From NCBI GenBank assembly GCA_918797485.1, contig CAKKNE010000005.1, positions 4,650,001 to 4,714,000 on the forward strand: a stretch of DNA of 64,000 bases. The letters run 5' to 3'. This document shows, piece by piece, positions 8,401 through 17,060 of this stretch; the first letter of the stretch is position 1, and each line of letters opens with the position of its first letter. The translations under genes and the position numbers were made by a program. The stretch is from Pelagomonas calceolata (lineage: Eukaryota > Sar > Pelagophyceae > Pelagomonadales > Pelagomonadaceae). Under the pieces are notes generated by a model. That model was not told the origin of the DNA. It did no database searches and saw only the letters and a program-made list of their open reading frames with translations.

Positions 8401-9711
8401 TAACGGCGTCGGGGCGGGCGACGGTCTAGGTGTAGGGCGCCGCGATGGCCGAGGGGTCGGCTGCGGCGTCTTTCTTGGAAACGAGGGCATGGGCGTCGGG
8501 CGCGGGCTGGGCGGCGGCGTTGGTCGCGGCATCGGCGCGGCCGAGGGCTTGGGCGTCGGGCGTCCGCTGGGCGTCGACGTTGGCCGTGGCGCCGGGCTAG
8601 GACGCGGCGTCGGGCTCCGGCTGGGTGCATAGGTCGGGCGCTGCGTAGGGCGCCGACTGGGTGTCGGCGTGGGACGCAGCGTCGGGCGCCGGCTGGGAGC
8701 GTAGGTCGGGCTCGGGCAGGCGCCATCGTTGTCCTGTAACTGTACGCCGCACGACGTCGACTCGCACGGGGTGTTGGTGAACGCGTCGGTCAGGTTCAGG
8801 TCGTCCACGCACCAGCCGAGGTCCTGGTCAAAGGCCGAGGCGTGGGCGAACATCCAGCCCATGTCCCCGACGCTGTGGACCGCCCAACCACTAATGTCCT
8901 GGTTGAACGTTGAGGCGCCATCGAACATCTCCTCCATATCGATAACAGCTCCAACGCTCCAGCCTCCAATGTCCTGATTGAAGGAGGATGCGTCCCGAAA
9001 CATCTCCGCCATCGACGTAACGCCCGAGGTGTCCCACGCGCTAATGTCCTCGTTGAACGACGAGGCGCCATCGAACAGCTCCGACATGTCCGTCACCTCC
9101 GATGTCTCCCACGTCGAGATGTGGCCGTACGTCGCCTCGGCGGCCGTCGCGTCCTCGAGCCACGCCGCCACCGCGTCTCTGATGCTGTCGTCGTCCAAGA
9201 CGGAGACAGTGTTGTCGTCATAGTAATAGTACCAGTCATCGTCCTCGACGGCGTCCTCCTCCTCGTCCTCGTTTGCGTCCTCCTCCTCGTCCTGGCCATT
9301 GTCGTCATAGTAATAGTTCAAATTATCGTCTTGGCCATCGTCGTCATAGTAATAGTACCAGTCATCGGCCTGACCAGCGTCGTCATAGTAGTAATCAGAG
9401 TCGACGCACGGCCCGTCGCTGCCGGTGAGGTAGGCCGGGTTGCCGCTCTCGCATTGGCAGGCGCAGTAGCAATACGCATCCGTGTAGCGGCCGCCCGCGC
9501 AGCCATGGCCGCACTGCCACCAGTTCCAGCTCCCGTCGGTCATATCAAACATGCCCGCCGGGCAGTTCGGGCCCGACCCCGGCTGGAGGCGCCGCCGGTC
9601 GGTGCTGTTGCCTGGCGCGGCCGACGGCGCGATGTGGGGCAGCGCCGCGGCGCAGTGCGCGGCCAGCAGGACGCCGACGACCACGCGCGCGACGCCACAC
9701 AGCAAGGCCAT
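5500..9711 (-). CDS. Secreted/TM protein: DUF285 repeats, Pro-rich stalk, TM helix and C-terminal HECT E3 ligase domain
   Basis: 1403 residues from the ATG at 9709-9711; the frame extends further only to a GTG. Order: signal peptide (1-25), Cys/Trp-rich segment (45-105), acidic Tyr-rich repeats (105-175), BspA/DUF285-type repeats (175-325; MSELFDGASSFNEDISAWD units), Pro-Thr-Arg-rich stalk (335-500), a second DUF285 block (505-610), another Pro-rich stalk, a globular region with a KRRR processing-like site near 720, one TM helix (853-867) followed by RRRNARK, and a HECT domain (about 1040-1403). The HECT active-site cysteine is in AHTCFNRIDLP, near residue 1369. HECT ligases carry ubiquitin as a thioester before transfer to substrate. 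The layout implies an outer adhesion-like part controlling a cytosolic ligase. No intron is needed. Confidence 0.85.
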   Translation of the reverse strand: MALLCGVARVVVGVLLAAHCAAALPHIAPSAAPGNSTDRRRLQPGSGPNCPAGMFDMTDGSWNWWQCGHGCAGGRYTDAYCYCACQCESGNPAYLTGSDGPCVDSDYYYDDAGQADDWYYYYDDDGQDDNLNYYYDDNGQDEEEDANEDEEEDAVEDDDWYYYYDDNTVSVLDDDSIRDAVAAWLEDATAAEATYGHISTWETSEVTDMSELFDGASSFNEDISAWDTSGVTSMAEMFRDASSFNQDIGGWSVGAVIDMEEMFDGASTFNQDISGWAVHSVGDMGWMFAHASAFDQDLGWCVDDLNLTDAFTNTPCESTSCGVQLQDNDGACPSPTYAPSRRPTLRPTPTPSRRPTQRPTYAPSRSPTPRPSPAPRPTSTPSGRPTPKPSAAPMPRPTPPPSPRPTPMPSFPRKTPQPTPRPSRRPTPRPSPAPTPLPGDPTAAPISAPSPRPTRRPSPMPTRRPSPRPTPQPSPRPTPRPSWEPSRRPTPAPSLRPTTIYGYTMTDSNIRTAVDAWLANPTAAEATYGHISTWATGGVTDMEELFEDASSFNEDIGEWDISGVTTMEDMFRGASAFDQDLGWCVDDDVDLDDAFDDTPCESTSCGVKQGDGACAPTPRPTPEPSPVPESPTQRPSHKPTPKPSATPTPRPTPPPTPAPTPAQTLVQVDSSVTLAGIVATEFNADEDMKAAFAQSVLDSANGAFDEVIDIEAAGIVSAGKRRRLDDGAGVDVSYTGVARVDDTETAEADSADLLQQSTEALRTAVDDGSFLSTLQAADAAFAAVKVDLEATKAALLAATVVFVVTTPAPTTSPTTSPTTSPTPSPSKTPLASDKSSGKGSGGDTTAASAGGGAAAGVVLLLAAGVMLSRRRNARKTDEEVDVEAPATRPSDNVPSPPESTRPSEASAATAETAELPPPPPPRPSLTSPSSARSARGLMRGVSRFVGKALASLRVIPRHLTFGEGTARVNWPKSEDLVGRSVDGRWELASASDGYDVPCTPAQREAFERVQGTALAGRAAALRTSLDLLRVSWEVGRVQFNVRRGNCFGDAISVLGELPVERWRQPFFVVFRGEPGLDAGGVSREFFFKAISELLDPVKGVFRVVEGSTYYPNDDFVVKRALNGAEDRVLTFAGRLLGKALLEGHHVPAGWNSVLLKHLMALPVSLRDDLCLIDAEISRSLELIADMSGAQLTDLALTFSVARPTLNGFEDVSLRGDGGEEVTEGNVQEFARLRATADLGGQQAKSIGCLVRGFRDVVPEATLLLLETPEELREALAGVEALNVDDWRAATQLRGEFKDTPKHRVVEWFWSHVTTLNASKKAELLKWATGSARCPLGGFAKLHGRDGVLRPFTLTSVELAQCAYPRAHTCFNRIDLPLYSSKHDLVAAFDVALDPRQAQVFSMD
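8225..8720. repeat. Coding Pro-rich minisatellite of the DUF285-HECT gene
   Basis: About 500 nt of short degenerate repeats, roughly 12-24 nt per unit with GGCGTCGG-type cores. They encode Arg-Pro-Thr-Pro-x-Pro-Ser stalk repeats on the minus strand. A second shorter block is at about 7720-7870. Length polymorphism between strains is likely. Confidence 0.75.
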
Positions 9712-9950
9712 GATGCTGCTCACTGCCAAGACGAGCGCGGCCGTCGCGAGGCGGCAGGCATTGATCGTTCTCGTTTGCGCATGGAACTGGGCTGCCTGCT
9801 GATCGATGCGCGCGTTGCAATCGTTTGAGCTCAGGCGCTGCCGGCCACTTTCACGGCAGTCATGGCGCACCCGCGCGCCGGGCTTCGACGCCCAGGAAAG
9901 GATCAGAGAACGGTGCGCAAGGGACGATTCGCCTCACGATGCTTACTGCT

Positions 9951-9980
9951 GCTAGCGTCTTGTAAGACACTAGAGCAAGC
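9951..9980 (+). promoter_or_regulatory. Conserved intergenic motif, copy 2
   Basis: GCTAGCGTCTTG followed by TAAGACACTAG, AG and CAAGC. It also forms an inverted repeat, CTAGCGTCTT with AAGACACTAG around GT. It lies 240 nt from the HECT-gene ATG and 201 nt from the EMG1 ATG, between head-to-head genes. The rest of 9712-10180 shows no other gene or RNA. Confidence 0.5.
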
Positions 9981-10180
9981 CTGCCTGAGCTCAGGAGAGC
10001 AAAAACGGGCGAAGCAAGGGCTGTGTGTAATTATTTCTAGCGCGCGTGACTGCTTAATACTTCGTTCGCAGCTGCTGCGACGGAGTGAGCTTCTTCTTGC
10101 ACCGGTGATCCGTAACATAGCGAGAGCCAGCTTGCAGCGGCGCCTGCACGCCATCGGCGCGCAGCGAAACGGCAACACAA

Positions 10181-10846
10181 ATGGCCGAGCTCACTACAAA
10201 TGACGAGCAAACGCCGCCGAAGGTCACCGTCCTCCTCGACCTCGCTTCTTTAGAAATAGTCAAGACTCGCAAGGGCGAGTTCCAGCTACTGAACAGCGAC
10301 GACCACCGTTCCATCCTGTCGAAGCACGGCCGGGACCCCAAAGAATGTAGGCCGGACATCGCCCATCAAGAATTGATGGCGTTATTCGACTCGCCGCTGA
10401 ACAAGGCGGGCCAGCTCCAGGTCTATCTGCGCACCAGACAAAATGTACTGATACAATTTCATCCCTCAGTTAGGATCCCGCGAACGTACAAGCGGTTTGC
10501 CGGGCTCATGGTCCAGCTCCTCCACAAGCTCAAAGTAAGGGCGGCGGACGGCCGGGAAACGCTCCTAAAAGTCGTGAAGAACCCCATCGGGCGCCACTTG
10601 CCCGCGGGCTGCGTCATGTACGGCTTCTCGGTGAAGGGCGATCGCTACACGCCCCAGGCCTTCGCGGCGCAGATGCCGGACAAGCCCGTCTGCTTTGTCA
10701 TCGGCGCGATGGCGGCGGGCCACGTCGACCGCGACGACTTCGAGGCCATGGTCGACTACGTGTCTTTGTCGGAGTACCCGCTGAGCGGTGCGACGGCGAT
10801 CAACCGGCTGCTGGGCGCCATCGAGGCGCACCGGGGGATCTCCTAA
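10181..10846 (+). CDS. EMG1: EMG1/NEP1 18S rRNA pseudouridine N1-methyltransferase
   Basis: 221 residues, ATG at 10181. SPOUT-class methyltransferase that methylates a hypermodified pseudouridine in 18S rRNA and is needed for small-subunit assembly in the nucleolus. Family landmarks in order: VTVLLDLASLEIVKTRKGEFQLL, CRPDIAHQELMALFDSPLNKAG, the basic RNA-binding stretch VRIPRTYKRFAGLMVQLLHKL, the SAM-knot segment CFVIGAMAAGHVD, and the C-terminal YPLSGATAINRLLGAIE. Length fits the family (yeast and human about 240-250). Single exon. Tail-to-tail with the ADAL-like gene; stops 11 nt apart. Confidence 0.97.
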   Translation: MAELTTNDEQTPPKVTVLLDLASLEIVKTRKGEFQLLNSDDHRSILSKHGRDPKECRPDIAHQELMALFDSPLNKAGQLQVYLRTRQNVLIQFHPSVRIPRTYKRFAGLMVQLLHKLKVRAADGRETLLKVVKNPIGRHLPAGCVMYGFSVKGDRYTPQAFAAQMPDKPVCFVIGAMAAGHVDRDDFEAMVDYVSLSEYPLSGATAINRLLGAIEAHRGIS

Positions 10847-10856
10847 ACAACAATCA

Positions 10857-11930
10857 CTAGACATTATACATCGCGCGCCGCCGGCGCACGGCCTCTCCAC
10901 AACACGCGTCGAACGCGGCCGCGGCGGCATCGTCGACCACTCGCACCAAGTCGACGGGGCCGAACGCGTCCCACACTTTGAGGTACTCGCCGGCCAGCGA
11001 GCAGCCGAACACTCCCGTATCGTCCGTGCAGATGGCGAGCGGCGGGCTACCTGTCGAGTGAAAGTGGCACCAGAGGCGCGGGTGGTCCTCGAGTCGAGCG
11101 AGGTCCAGCGTCGCCGCGTTCGAGGACGGACACGCCTCTATCAATGAAGCGCAGCCCCGCAGCTCGTCGTCCGAGAACGCCAGCGCGTGGCCGAAGCGTA
11201 CTCGCCGCGGCTTCTCGCGCGCGAACGCGAGGATCTTGGCCGAGTCCCCGTCGCTCCGCGGCGTCTCGCCGACGTGTAGCGCACAACCAAGGCCCCACTG
11301 GTCCCGCACCTCGCGGAACAAGTGCTCGAACGCGTCGAAGCCGTGTTTGGAGGTCGGATTCCCACTAAAGTCGACGCCCACAACAATCCGGTCGACGGTC
11401 GCGTCGGACCGCCGCAGCTGCGCCACCTCCGCGAGCGTCTTCGCGGCCGCTTCCGGGCCGCGCGACCGGTCCACACTCACTAGTAATCTAGCCGTGATGC
11501 CGGACGCCTCGCTCAACACTCTACAAACGGTCCGCACGTAGTCCGCCTCCGTGCGGCCCTGTAACGCGCGCGGCGTCGTCCGCAGCTCCACGTACGCGCA
11601 GCCGTCCGCCCTCAAATCTTCGAGGAACTCGCGCGCGATGACTGCGACAATCTCTAAACTATCGACGCATTTGTGGATGAGCGCGAAGATCTCGAAGCAG
11701 ACCTCCAGCGTCCGCTTCCGGTCGAGGCACGCGGCGTCGAGGCCCCGTTCGGCCGCGAGGCGCTTTAGCGTCGCCGGGCGGATGGATCCGTTTAAATGAG
11801 CGTGCAGCTCGACCTTGGTCATGCGTCGTATGCGGCGGCGGTCCCGCCAGCGTCGCAGGATGTGTGCTGCGACGGCTGCGGCTAAGCCGGTGGCGGCGGC
11901 GCCAAGGAGGCGCTTGTGTTGTGGCTGCAT
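10857..11930 (-). CDS. ADAL: Adenosine-deaminase-like hydrolase (ADAL/MAPDA type), membrane-anchored
   Basis: 357 residues from the ATG at 11928-11930. Metal-dependent amidohydrolase; the ADAL branch deaminates N6-methyl-AMP and related nucleotides. Visible metal and catalytic residues: KVELHAHLNGS (His-x-His), VDFSGNP, HVGETP (His and catalytic Glu), FGHALAF and CTDDTGVFG (Asp pair). The N-terminal 35 residues hold a hydrophobic helix (LLGAAATGLAAAVAAHIL) and a basic RRWRDRRRIRR stretch, absent from typical ADAL. This suggests anchoring or organelle targeting; an internal Met at residue 37 would give the plain enzyme. The C-terminus is His/Asp/Arg-rich and normal. Confidence 0.85.
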   Translation of the reverse strand: MQPQHKRLLGAAATGLAAAVAAHILRRWRDRRRIRRMTKVELHAHLNGSIRPATLKRLAAERGLDAACLDRKRTLEVCFEIFALIHKCVDSLEIVAVIAREFLEDLRADGCAYVELRTTPRALQGRTEADYVRTVCRVLSEASGITARLLVSVDRSRGPEAAAKTLAEVAQLRRSDATVDRIVVGVDFSGNPTSKHGFDAFEHLFREVRDQWGLGCALHVGETPRSDGDSAKILAFAREKPRRVRFGHALAFSDDELRGCASLIEACPSSNAATLDLARLEDHPRLWCHFHSTGSPPLAICTDDTGVFGCSLAGEYLKVWDAFGPVDLVRVVDDAAAAAFDACCGEAVRRRRAMYNV

Positions 11931-12206
11931 TGCTGCCAGACGGAGCGTTTTCGCCTCACGAGCGTTTTGAATAGGTGCGCCGTGCACGACTGCGATCGCT
12001 GGCGATCGCTGCGGTGGCGTCGTGCGTTGACGGCGTCGCACTGGCTCTATTTGTGCAGCGAGAGGCTCACCACACAAAACAGCTCCATTGACAGCAGCGC
12101 AGTCCGCTGGCCGCAGGCGAATAGAACTGGCACAGGAGCCCTGCGACTGCTAATTTATCACGCCGTCGAGCTCTAATTGCTGCGGACGCGCGGACGCAGG
12201 AGAACC

Positions 12207-14162
12207 ATGCTGAAACTCGTGCTGTGCGCAGCAGCGAGCGCCAGCGCGACGATCGAATGGCGCGGGATCACAGCGACCATAAAGGACCGCTCCATATTGC
12301 GAGCAGTCGGTGGACAAGCGAAAGCCGGCCGGCTCCACGCCATTATGGGTCCTTCCGGATCCGGCAAGACGTCGCTGCTGAGCGCGCTGAGTGGCACGTG
12401 CGATAGGCGGCTGAAGCTGAGCGGCGATCTCCGCGCCGACGGCGTCGCGGTGGACAAGGTCGAAGGCGCCTACGTAAGACAGCAGGACGTCTTCTATCCG
12501 TATTTGACGGTGCGGGAGACGCTGACGTTCGCGGCGACGTTGCGGCTTGGCCCAGACGCAGATGTCCCGACAATCGTCGACTCGATCTTGATGAAGACGG
12601 GCCTCGCGAAAGCCGCGGACACGATCGTCGGCGACGACAAGATCCGGGGCGTGTCGGGCGGCGAGCGGAAGCGATTGGCGATTGCTTGTGAGCTTGTCGA
12701 CGACCCGGACGTGCTATTCCTCGACGAGCCGACGTCCGGGCTCGACTCCTTCGCTGCGCAGCGCGTCGTGGCGAGCCTGCGCACGTTGTGCGACGCGGGG
12801 AAGACGGTGGTATGCGTGATTCACCAGCCGTCCGGCGGCGTTTTTGCCGCCTTCGACGACCTGACGCTGCTTTCGGAGGGCGAATGCATGTATCATGGGC
12901 CGATCTGCGACCTCGACGCGCGGCTGCGCAAGGAGGGCTTCCCGCGGCCGCGGACGGCGGCGCCCGCAGAGCACGCCGTCGAAACGGTCAGTGTCAACTA
13001 CGGCTCGCCGGAGACGGAGGCGTCGTCGCGGGAGGTCTTGGCGAAGCTCTCGGACGCCTGCAAAAAGGCCGAGCGGCCCCTGCCGGCGGCGACTCCGGCG
13101 AAGACGAAGGCGACTGCTAAGGGCCCTCGCCGCCGGCCGCTGGCGGAGTTGCGATTGCTCTACCAGCGCGCCCGACGGGACGTGTCGAGGGCTAAGGCGG
13201 CTACCGCAATAAAAGCAGCGCAGCAGGTTATGACGGCCTTGATCTATGGCGGTATTTATGATCTCGACGACTCGCAGCGGTCGATCCAAGATCGCTTCGG
13301 TTTGTTGAGTCTCTGTGTTATCGGCGCGACGAACCTTGCGATCGCCTCGACGATCCGTGCCTTCCCCAAGGAGAAGACAATCGTCCAGCGGGAGCGGAGC
13401 CCTCGATCCGGCCGGCCGATGTACGGCGCGTTGCCTTATTTGTTCTCCAAGGTTGCCGCGGAACTGCCTCTATCCGTCGGTCTGTCGTGTCTCTTCGGAG
13501 GCATCCTGTATCCGTTGGCCAAGCTAGGTAGGACCACGCGGAAGTTCCGGCGGTTCCTTGGGCTCACCGCATTAAATTCTGTCGCGGCTTCAGCGCTGGG
13601 TTTGCTGGTCGGGGCCGTCGCGCCGTCGACGGACGCCGCGCTGGCCATGTTTCCACCGATAATAGTGCTGATGATCATTTTCAACGGAAGCAACATCAGC
13701 GACGAGTCGACGCCGAAACCCATCAAGTTCCTGCCCAAGCTGTCGCTGGTCCGGTGGGGTTTTGAGGGGCTGGCCGTTAACGAGTTCGAGGGCCTCGAGT
13801 TCAAGCCGTTCACGCAAATCGGCCGGCCCTCTTTAAAGACTGGCGCCGACGCGCTGACGCGTCTGTCGTTCGAGGACTCGACAATAAAGCGGACCGCGGT
13901 CGCGCAGGGCGCCATCCTCGGCGCGTGCTATTTTCAGACCTATCGCGTCCTCAAAAACGCGCGGCCGCGGTACGCGACGCTGAAGCGAGCTACGGTGGTC
14001 GACGATGGCATCCGATGGACCGCGGACGCCGAGGCGCGGCTCCAGAAGATCCCGGGATTCGTCCGAGGACGTGTGAGGGGCGCCGCGGAGAAGTACGCCC
14101 GCGAGAACGGGATCACGACGATTACCGACGAGGTGTTTGTGGCTCTCAAGCCGAAAAAATAA
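12207..14162 (+). CDS. ABCG-subfamily half-transporter
   Basis: 651 residues from the ATG at 12207; the longer frame starts with TTG. The N-terminal ATPase has Walker A (MGPSGSGKTSLL), the ABC signature VSGGERKR, Walker B (VLFLDEPTSGLDS) and the switch His in VIHQPSG. The C-terminal half has about six hydrophobic helices (roughly 350-580). This 'reverse' ATPase-then-membrane order is typical of ABCG/White exporters, which dimerise to move lipids or small hydrophobic compounds. The first 18 residues look like a cleavable signal or simple hydrophobic leader, unusual for ABCG. Cargo unknown. Single exon, about 280 nt from the divergent deaminase. Confidence 0.93.
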   Translation: MLKLVLCAAASASATIEWRGITATIKDRSILRAVGGQAKAGRLHAIMGPSGSGKTSLLSALSGTCDRRLKLSGDLRADGVAVDKVEGAYVRQQDVFYPYLTVRETLTFAATLRLGPDADVPTIVDSILMKTGLAKAADTIVGDDKIRGVSGGERKRLAIACELVDDPDVLFLDEPTSGLDSFAAQRVVASLRTLCDAGKTVVCVIHQPSGGVFAAFDDLTLLSEGECMYHGPICDLDARLRKEGFPRPRTAAPAEHAVETVSVNYGSPETEASSREVLAKLSDACKKAERPLPAATPAKTKATAKGPRRRPLAELRLLYQRARRDVSRAKAATAIKAAQQVMTALIYGGIYDLDDSQRSIQDRFGLLSLCVIGATNLAIASTIRAFPKEKTIVQRERSPRSGRPMYGALPYLFSKVAAELPLSVGLSCLFGGILYPLAKLGRTTRKFRRFLGLTALNSVAASALGLLVGAVAPSTDAALAMFPPIIVLMIIFNGSNISDESTPKPIKFLPKLSLVRWGFEGLAVNEFEGLEFKPFTQIGRPSLKTGADALTRLSFEDSTIKRTAVAQGAILGACYFQTYRVLKNARPRYATLKRATVVDDGIRWTADAEARLQKIPGFVRGRVRGAAEKYARENGITTITDEVFVALKPKK

Positions 14163-14188
14163 GTATAACATTGTCTTATCACTACAAT

Positions 14189-16685
14189 TCACGACAGGAG
14201 CCGCTCGAGCGCTCGAGGCACGTCACCGTTCGCCTGCTGGAGGGCTGCGAGGGCACGCTTCCGCGAGAAGCCCATGGACGTAATCTGGGCCACGGCGGGC
14301 TCGTCGACTTGCGTCGGTGGCGGGGCCGCGGGCGCCGGTGCCGGCGCCGCGAGGAAGGCGTCGAGCGTCCGCGGCTTCTTCGGCGGCGGGCGCCGCGCGG
14401 GAGCGCTGCGGCGCGACTTGCGCCACAGCGCGAGTTGCCTTTCGATGTCGGCGCGCACTGCAGGCGGCAGTTCTGAGAGCGTCGCGGGGTCGACGTCGGC
14501 GCCGTCGATGCCCGCGGTCGCCCCGGGCGACGCGGGCGACGCTGGTGCAGGATGCGTGGACCGCGGCGGCGGCGGGCTCACTGGCTTGAACTTGACGTCT
14601 GCCAAGGTCTTCTGCGCCGCCGGCGCCGCGGGTTGCGGCCGCGGCGGACTCGCGGGTTTCATTTTCACGTCTTTCAGGGTCGTCTGACCTCGCGCCAAGG
14701 GCACGTACTGGCCCTCGAAGTCCGAGGACCGCACGCCCATCAATCTAATTTCCAACGGCGTGCCCGCCGCCTCCGCCTCGCCGATGGCCTCGAGGAGCAG
14801 AGGCTTCAACAGTTTGACGATGGCCTTCACCGATCGCACATACTTGTCCTTGCCCGTCTTTTTCGTCGCAGTATCTCTCGTGCTTATTCGGAAGTCCGTC
14901 GTCTTCAGCTTGAGCGTCCATTTAGCAGCCCTCATATCATGCTTTACCAAGCGCTCGGACACGAGGCCGGCGATGCGTACGAGCTTCTCCGTGAGAGCGG
15001 CGACGCCTCGCACGGGCCTGAAGGTCCGCTCGTTTCCTAGACCCTTCCGGCGAATCACGCGTTCGTCGTCCTCCTCACCATCGTCTGTTGGGCCGCCGCA
15101 TTCGCCGCAACCCAACGCGACCTCGTGGAGGAAGCCCATGGCCGCGCTCTTGCCCAGCACGCAGTAGCACTCCGGCAGGTTATCTATCAAATCACCGCAC
15201 GTCCGCACGTTCAGCGCGTCCGCGAGCTTCATCTCGAGGACGCGGCCGATGCCACCGATCTTACGGCACCTGCGCGCGTGTCGGTCAGCGAACGCCATCG
15301 ACGCGATGAAACCGCCTCAAGGACGCCGCGCGCCACGGTAGGTCCCGCAGGAATTCGAGCACGGCCGATTTTCCCGCGCCGACGCGGAATTGTCCATCGG
15401 GTTTCTTCTGGTCCGCCGCGACTTTGGCTAATCGAAAATTCGGCCCGAGGCCGCCCGACAGCGTCAGGCCGCCCGTCGCGTCCCGCACCGTCGCGCGCAT
15501 CTCGTCCAGGACTCGCTCGGCGAGCGCGCCCGCTTTGTCGTCCGCAACAATATCTAGGGCCGGCAGCGCGTCGACTGCGGCACTAATCTCGGCCAGGCGC
15601 TTTTTGACGTGTCGAGCGACGACGTCCATGTCTCCCGACGACACGTCGATGCCGCGGCCCCGCAGTTCCTCGAACGCGCCCGCCGCGTCGTCGACTAGCG
15701 ATCGCGCCCGCGCGAGCTCGGCCTCGAGCGCGGCGATCCGTTCCTCGCGGCTCGGCGGGGGCTCGTCGTCGTCGTCGTCTTCCTCGACCTCGATGACGTC
15801 TTCGTCGTCGCCGGCGGCCCGCAAAGCCTCAAGTTCCGGCTCGAGCTCCTCGACGCGCCGCGCCGCCTCGCGAGCCTCGGCGAGCCGTGACGCGCCGCTC
15901 TCCAGCGCCTCGTCCGCGAGCATGGCTCGCGCCGATGCGTGGTCGCCGCAGGCCACGCGGCATCGAAGGTAGCGCGTCAGGTCGATGTACGCTTCGTCCG
16001 CCGAGTAGGCCCTAAAATGCGGGTCGTATTGCGCGAATATAGCCCGTGCGATGCCCGCGACGCGTTCATACTTGGCGAAGTCGGGCGATACGAAGACAAG
16101 CTCTGTCTTGGGCATGCCGAATTCCGGGCCGCGCCGACACAGCGCCTGGCCAATAAAACCAGGCATGGCGCTGCGCACGCCCCACTTCCTCGCGACGTAG
16201 TTCGCTGTGCTGATCATGCCCTGTGCGCAAGTAAACCAGTGAGTCGCGTCGATGGCGTGTAGCGCTTTGCAATTGATTTCTACGCAGTGCGCGACGATGC
16301 CGCCCACGGCGACCGGCTTGTCCTTGAGCTCCGGCCGGTCCCGAATCTCCACGGCGGCGTAGAACATGTCGAAATCAACCACAGCACAGCACGTCCCGGC
16401 CGCGTCGAGCTCGTGCCGCCGCTTCTCGAACCGCGCCTCGGTTTTGGTCAGGTGGTGTCTTGCTACACTTCTCTGGGTGGCATCAAACGTCGCGAGCTTC
16501 TTGCGCGCCGTGGCGATCCATTCCTGCGAATTGTCCCTTTTTTCCTTCTTCTCGTTCGTATACTTGCTGTCCCCGCTCATCTCGAGGATGATCGCGTTGA
16601 TCTTCTGGCGGTCGACGTCCTGCGTGCCCTTGTCCGCCGCGTAGACGAGGAGGTTTTTTGCGACTTGTTCATCGTTATCCGCCAT
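14189..16685 (-). CDS. POLK: DNA polymerase kappa (Y family), three exons
   Basis: Translesion polymerase. Inferred exons on the minus strand: 16685-16296, 16220-15337, 15269-14189, giving 784 residues. Joins restore family sequence: KPVAVGGI/GMISTANYVARKWGVRSAMPGF and LRDLP/CRKIGGIGRVLE. Catalytic acids are in VDFDMFYAAVE and YSADEAYIDL; GGLGPNFRLAKVAADQKKP is the kappa/DinB palm motif. A long acidic, heptad-rich insert (about residues 245-340) interrupts the palm. The tail has three PIP-box-like repeats (QTTLKDVK, QKTLADVK, PRTLDAF) for PCNA contact and ends with a UBA-like ubiquitin-binding domain (ITSMGFSRKRALAALQQANGDVPRALERLL) instead of the usual zinc knuckles. Both introns are short and carry introner-derived cores. 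Confidence 0.87.
15270..15336 (-). mobile_element. Intron 2 of POLK, eroded introner-like, 67 nt
   Basis: Splits codon 2+1 between DLP and CRKIGG; begins GTGGCG and ends GCGCAG. Contains CGCGTCGATGGCG, the reverse complement of the introner core. The terminal repeats are no longer recognisable. Confidence 0.6.
16221..16295 (-). mobile_element. Intron 1 of POLK, eroded introner, 75 nt
   Basis: Starts GTCGCGCA, then CTGCGTAGAAATCAA (two changes from the introner end CTGTGTGGAAATCAA), contains CACGCCATCGACGCGAC and ends CGCACAG. Removing 25 codons restores normal polymerase-kappa spacing. No stop is present inside, so retention would add 25 residues. The 8-bp duplication is no longer readable. 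Confidence 0.75.
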
Positions 16686-16858
16686 CGTAGGCTGCGCTGC
16701 GGATTTTGGATCCAGTAGCAGAGCTCTCCGAGCACCGAGCGTGCCGCCGCGGCCAGTACCGGCCAGAAGGGCTGTCCAGTGAATCGGAGCAGCAGCGCCG
16801 GCGATGCCTGCGCCTCGTACGTCCCTGGGGACTCGTCAAAGCCGCGGCGGCGGAGCGA

Positions 16859-16890
16859 GCTAGCGGCCGTAAGAGACACTAGAAACAAGC
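16859..16890 (+). promoter_or_regulatory. Conserved intergenic motif, copy 3
   Basis: GCTAGCGGCCG followed by TAAGAGACACTAG, then AAACAAGC. It lies 174 nt from the POLK ATG and 171 nt from the SMP-30-like ATG, between head-to-head genes. The rest of 16686-17060 shows nothing else. Confidence 0.5.
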
Positions 16891-17060
16891 TGCGGGATGC
16901 CAAAACGCATCGTCGAGACGTAACAGCGAGCGTTGCGACGCTGTACGACAGCAAGAGATCGACAAAAATACAAGGCTGCAGCTCAGCTGGACGGCTGCGT
17001 GATCTGTAGCCCTGTAGCGCCAGCTGCAAGCAAGGTAGCAAAGCGGCGGGTGAGCCATCG

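Noticed and set aside
8225-8720. Regular short repeats that could suggest a CRISPR-like array
   Set aside because: They are in frame, encode a Pro-rich stalk, have no unique spacers of constant length, and the genome is eukaryotic.
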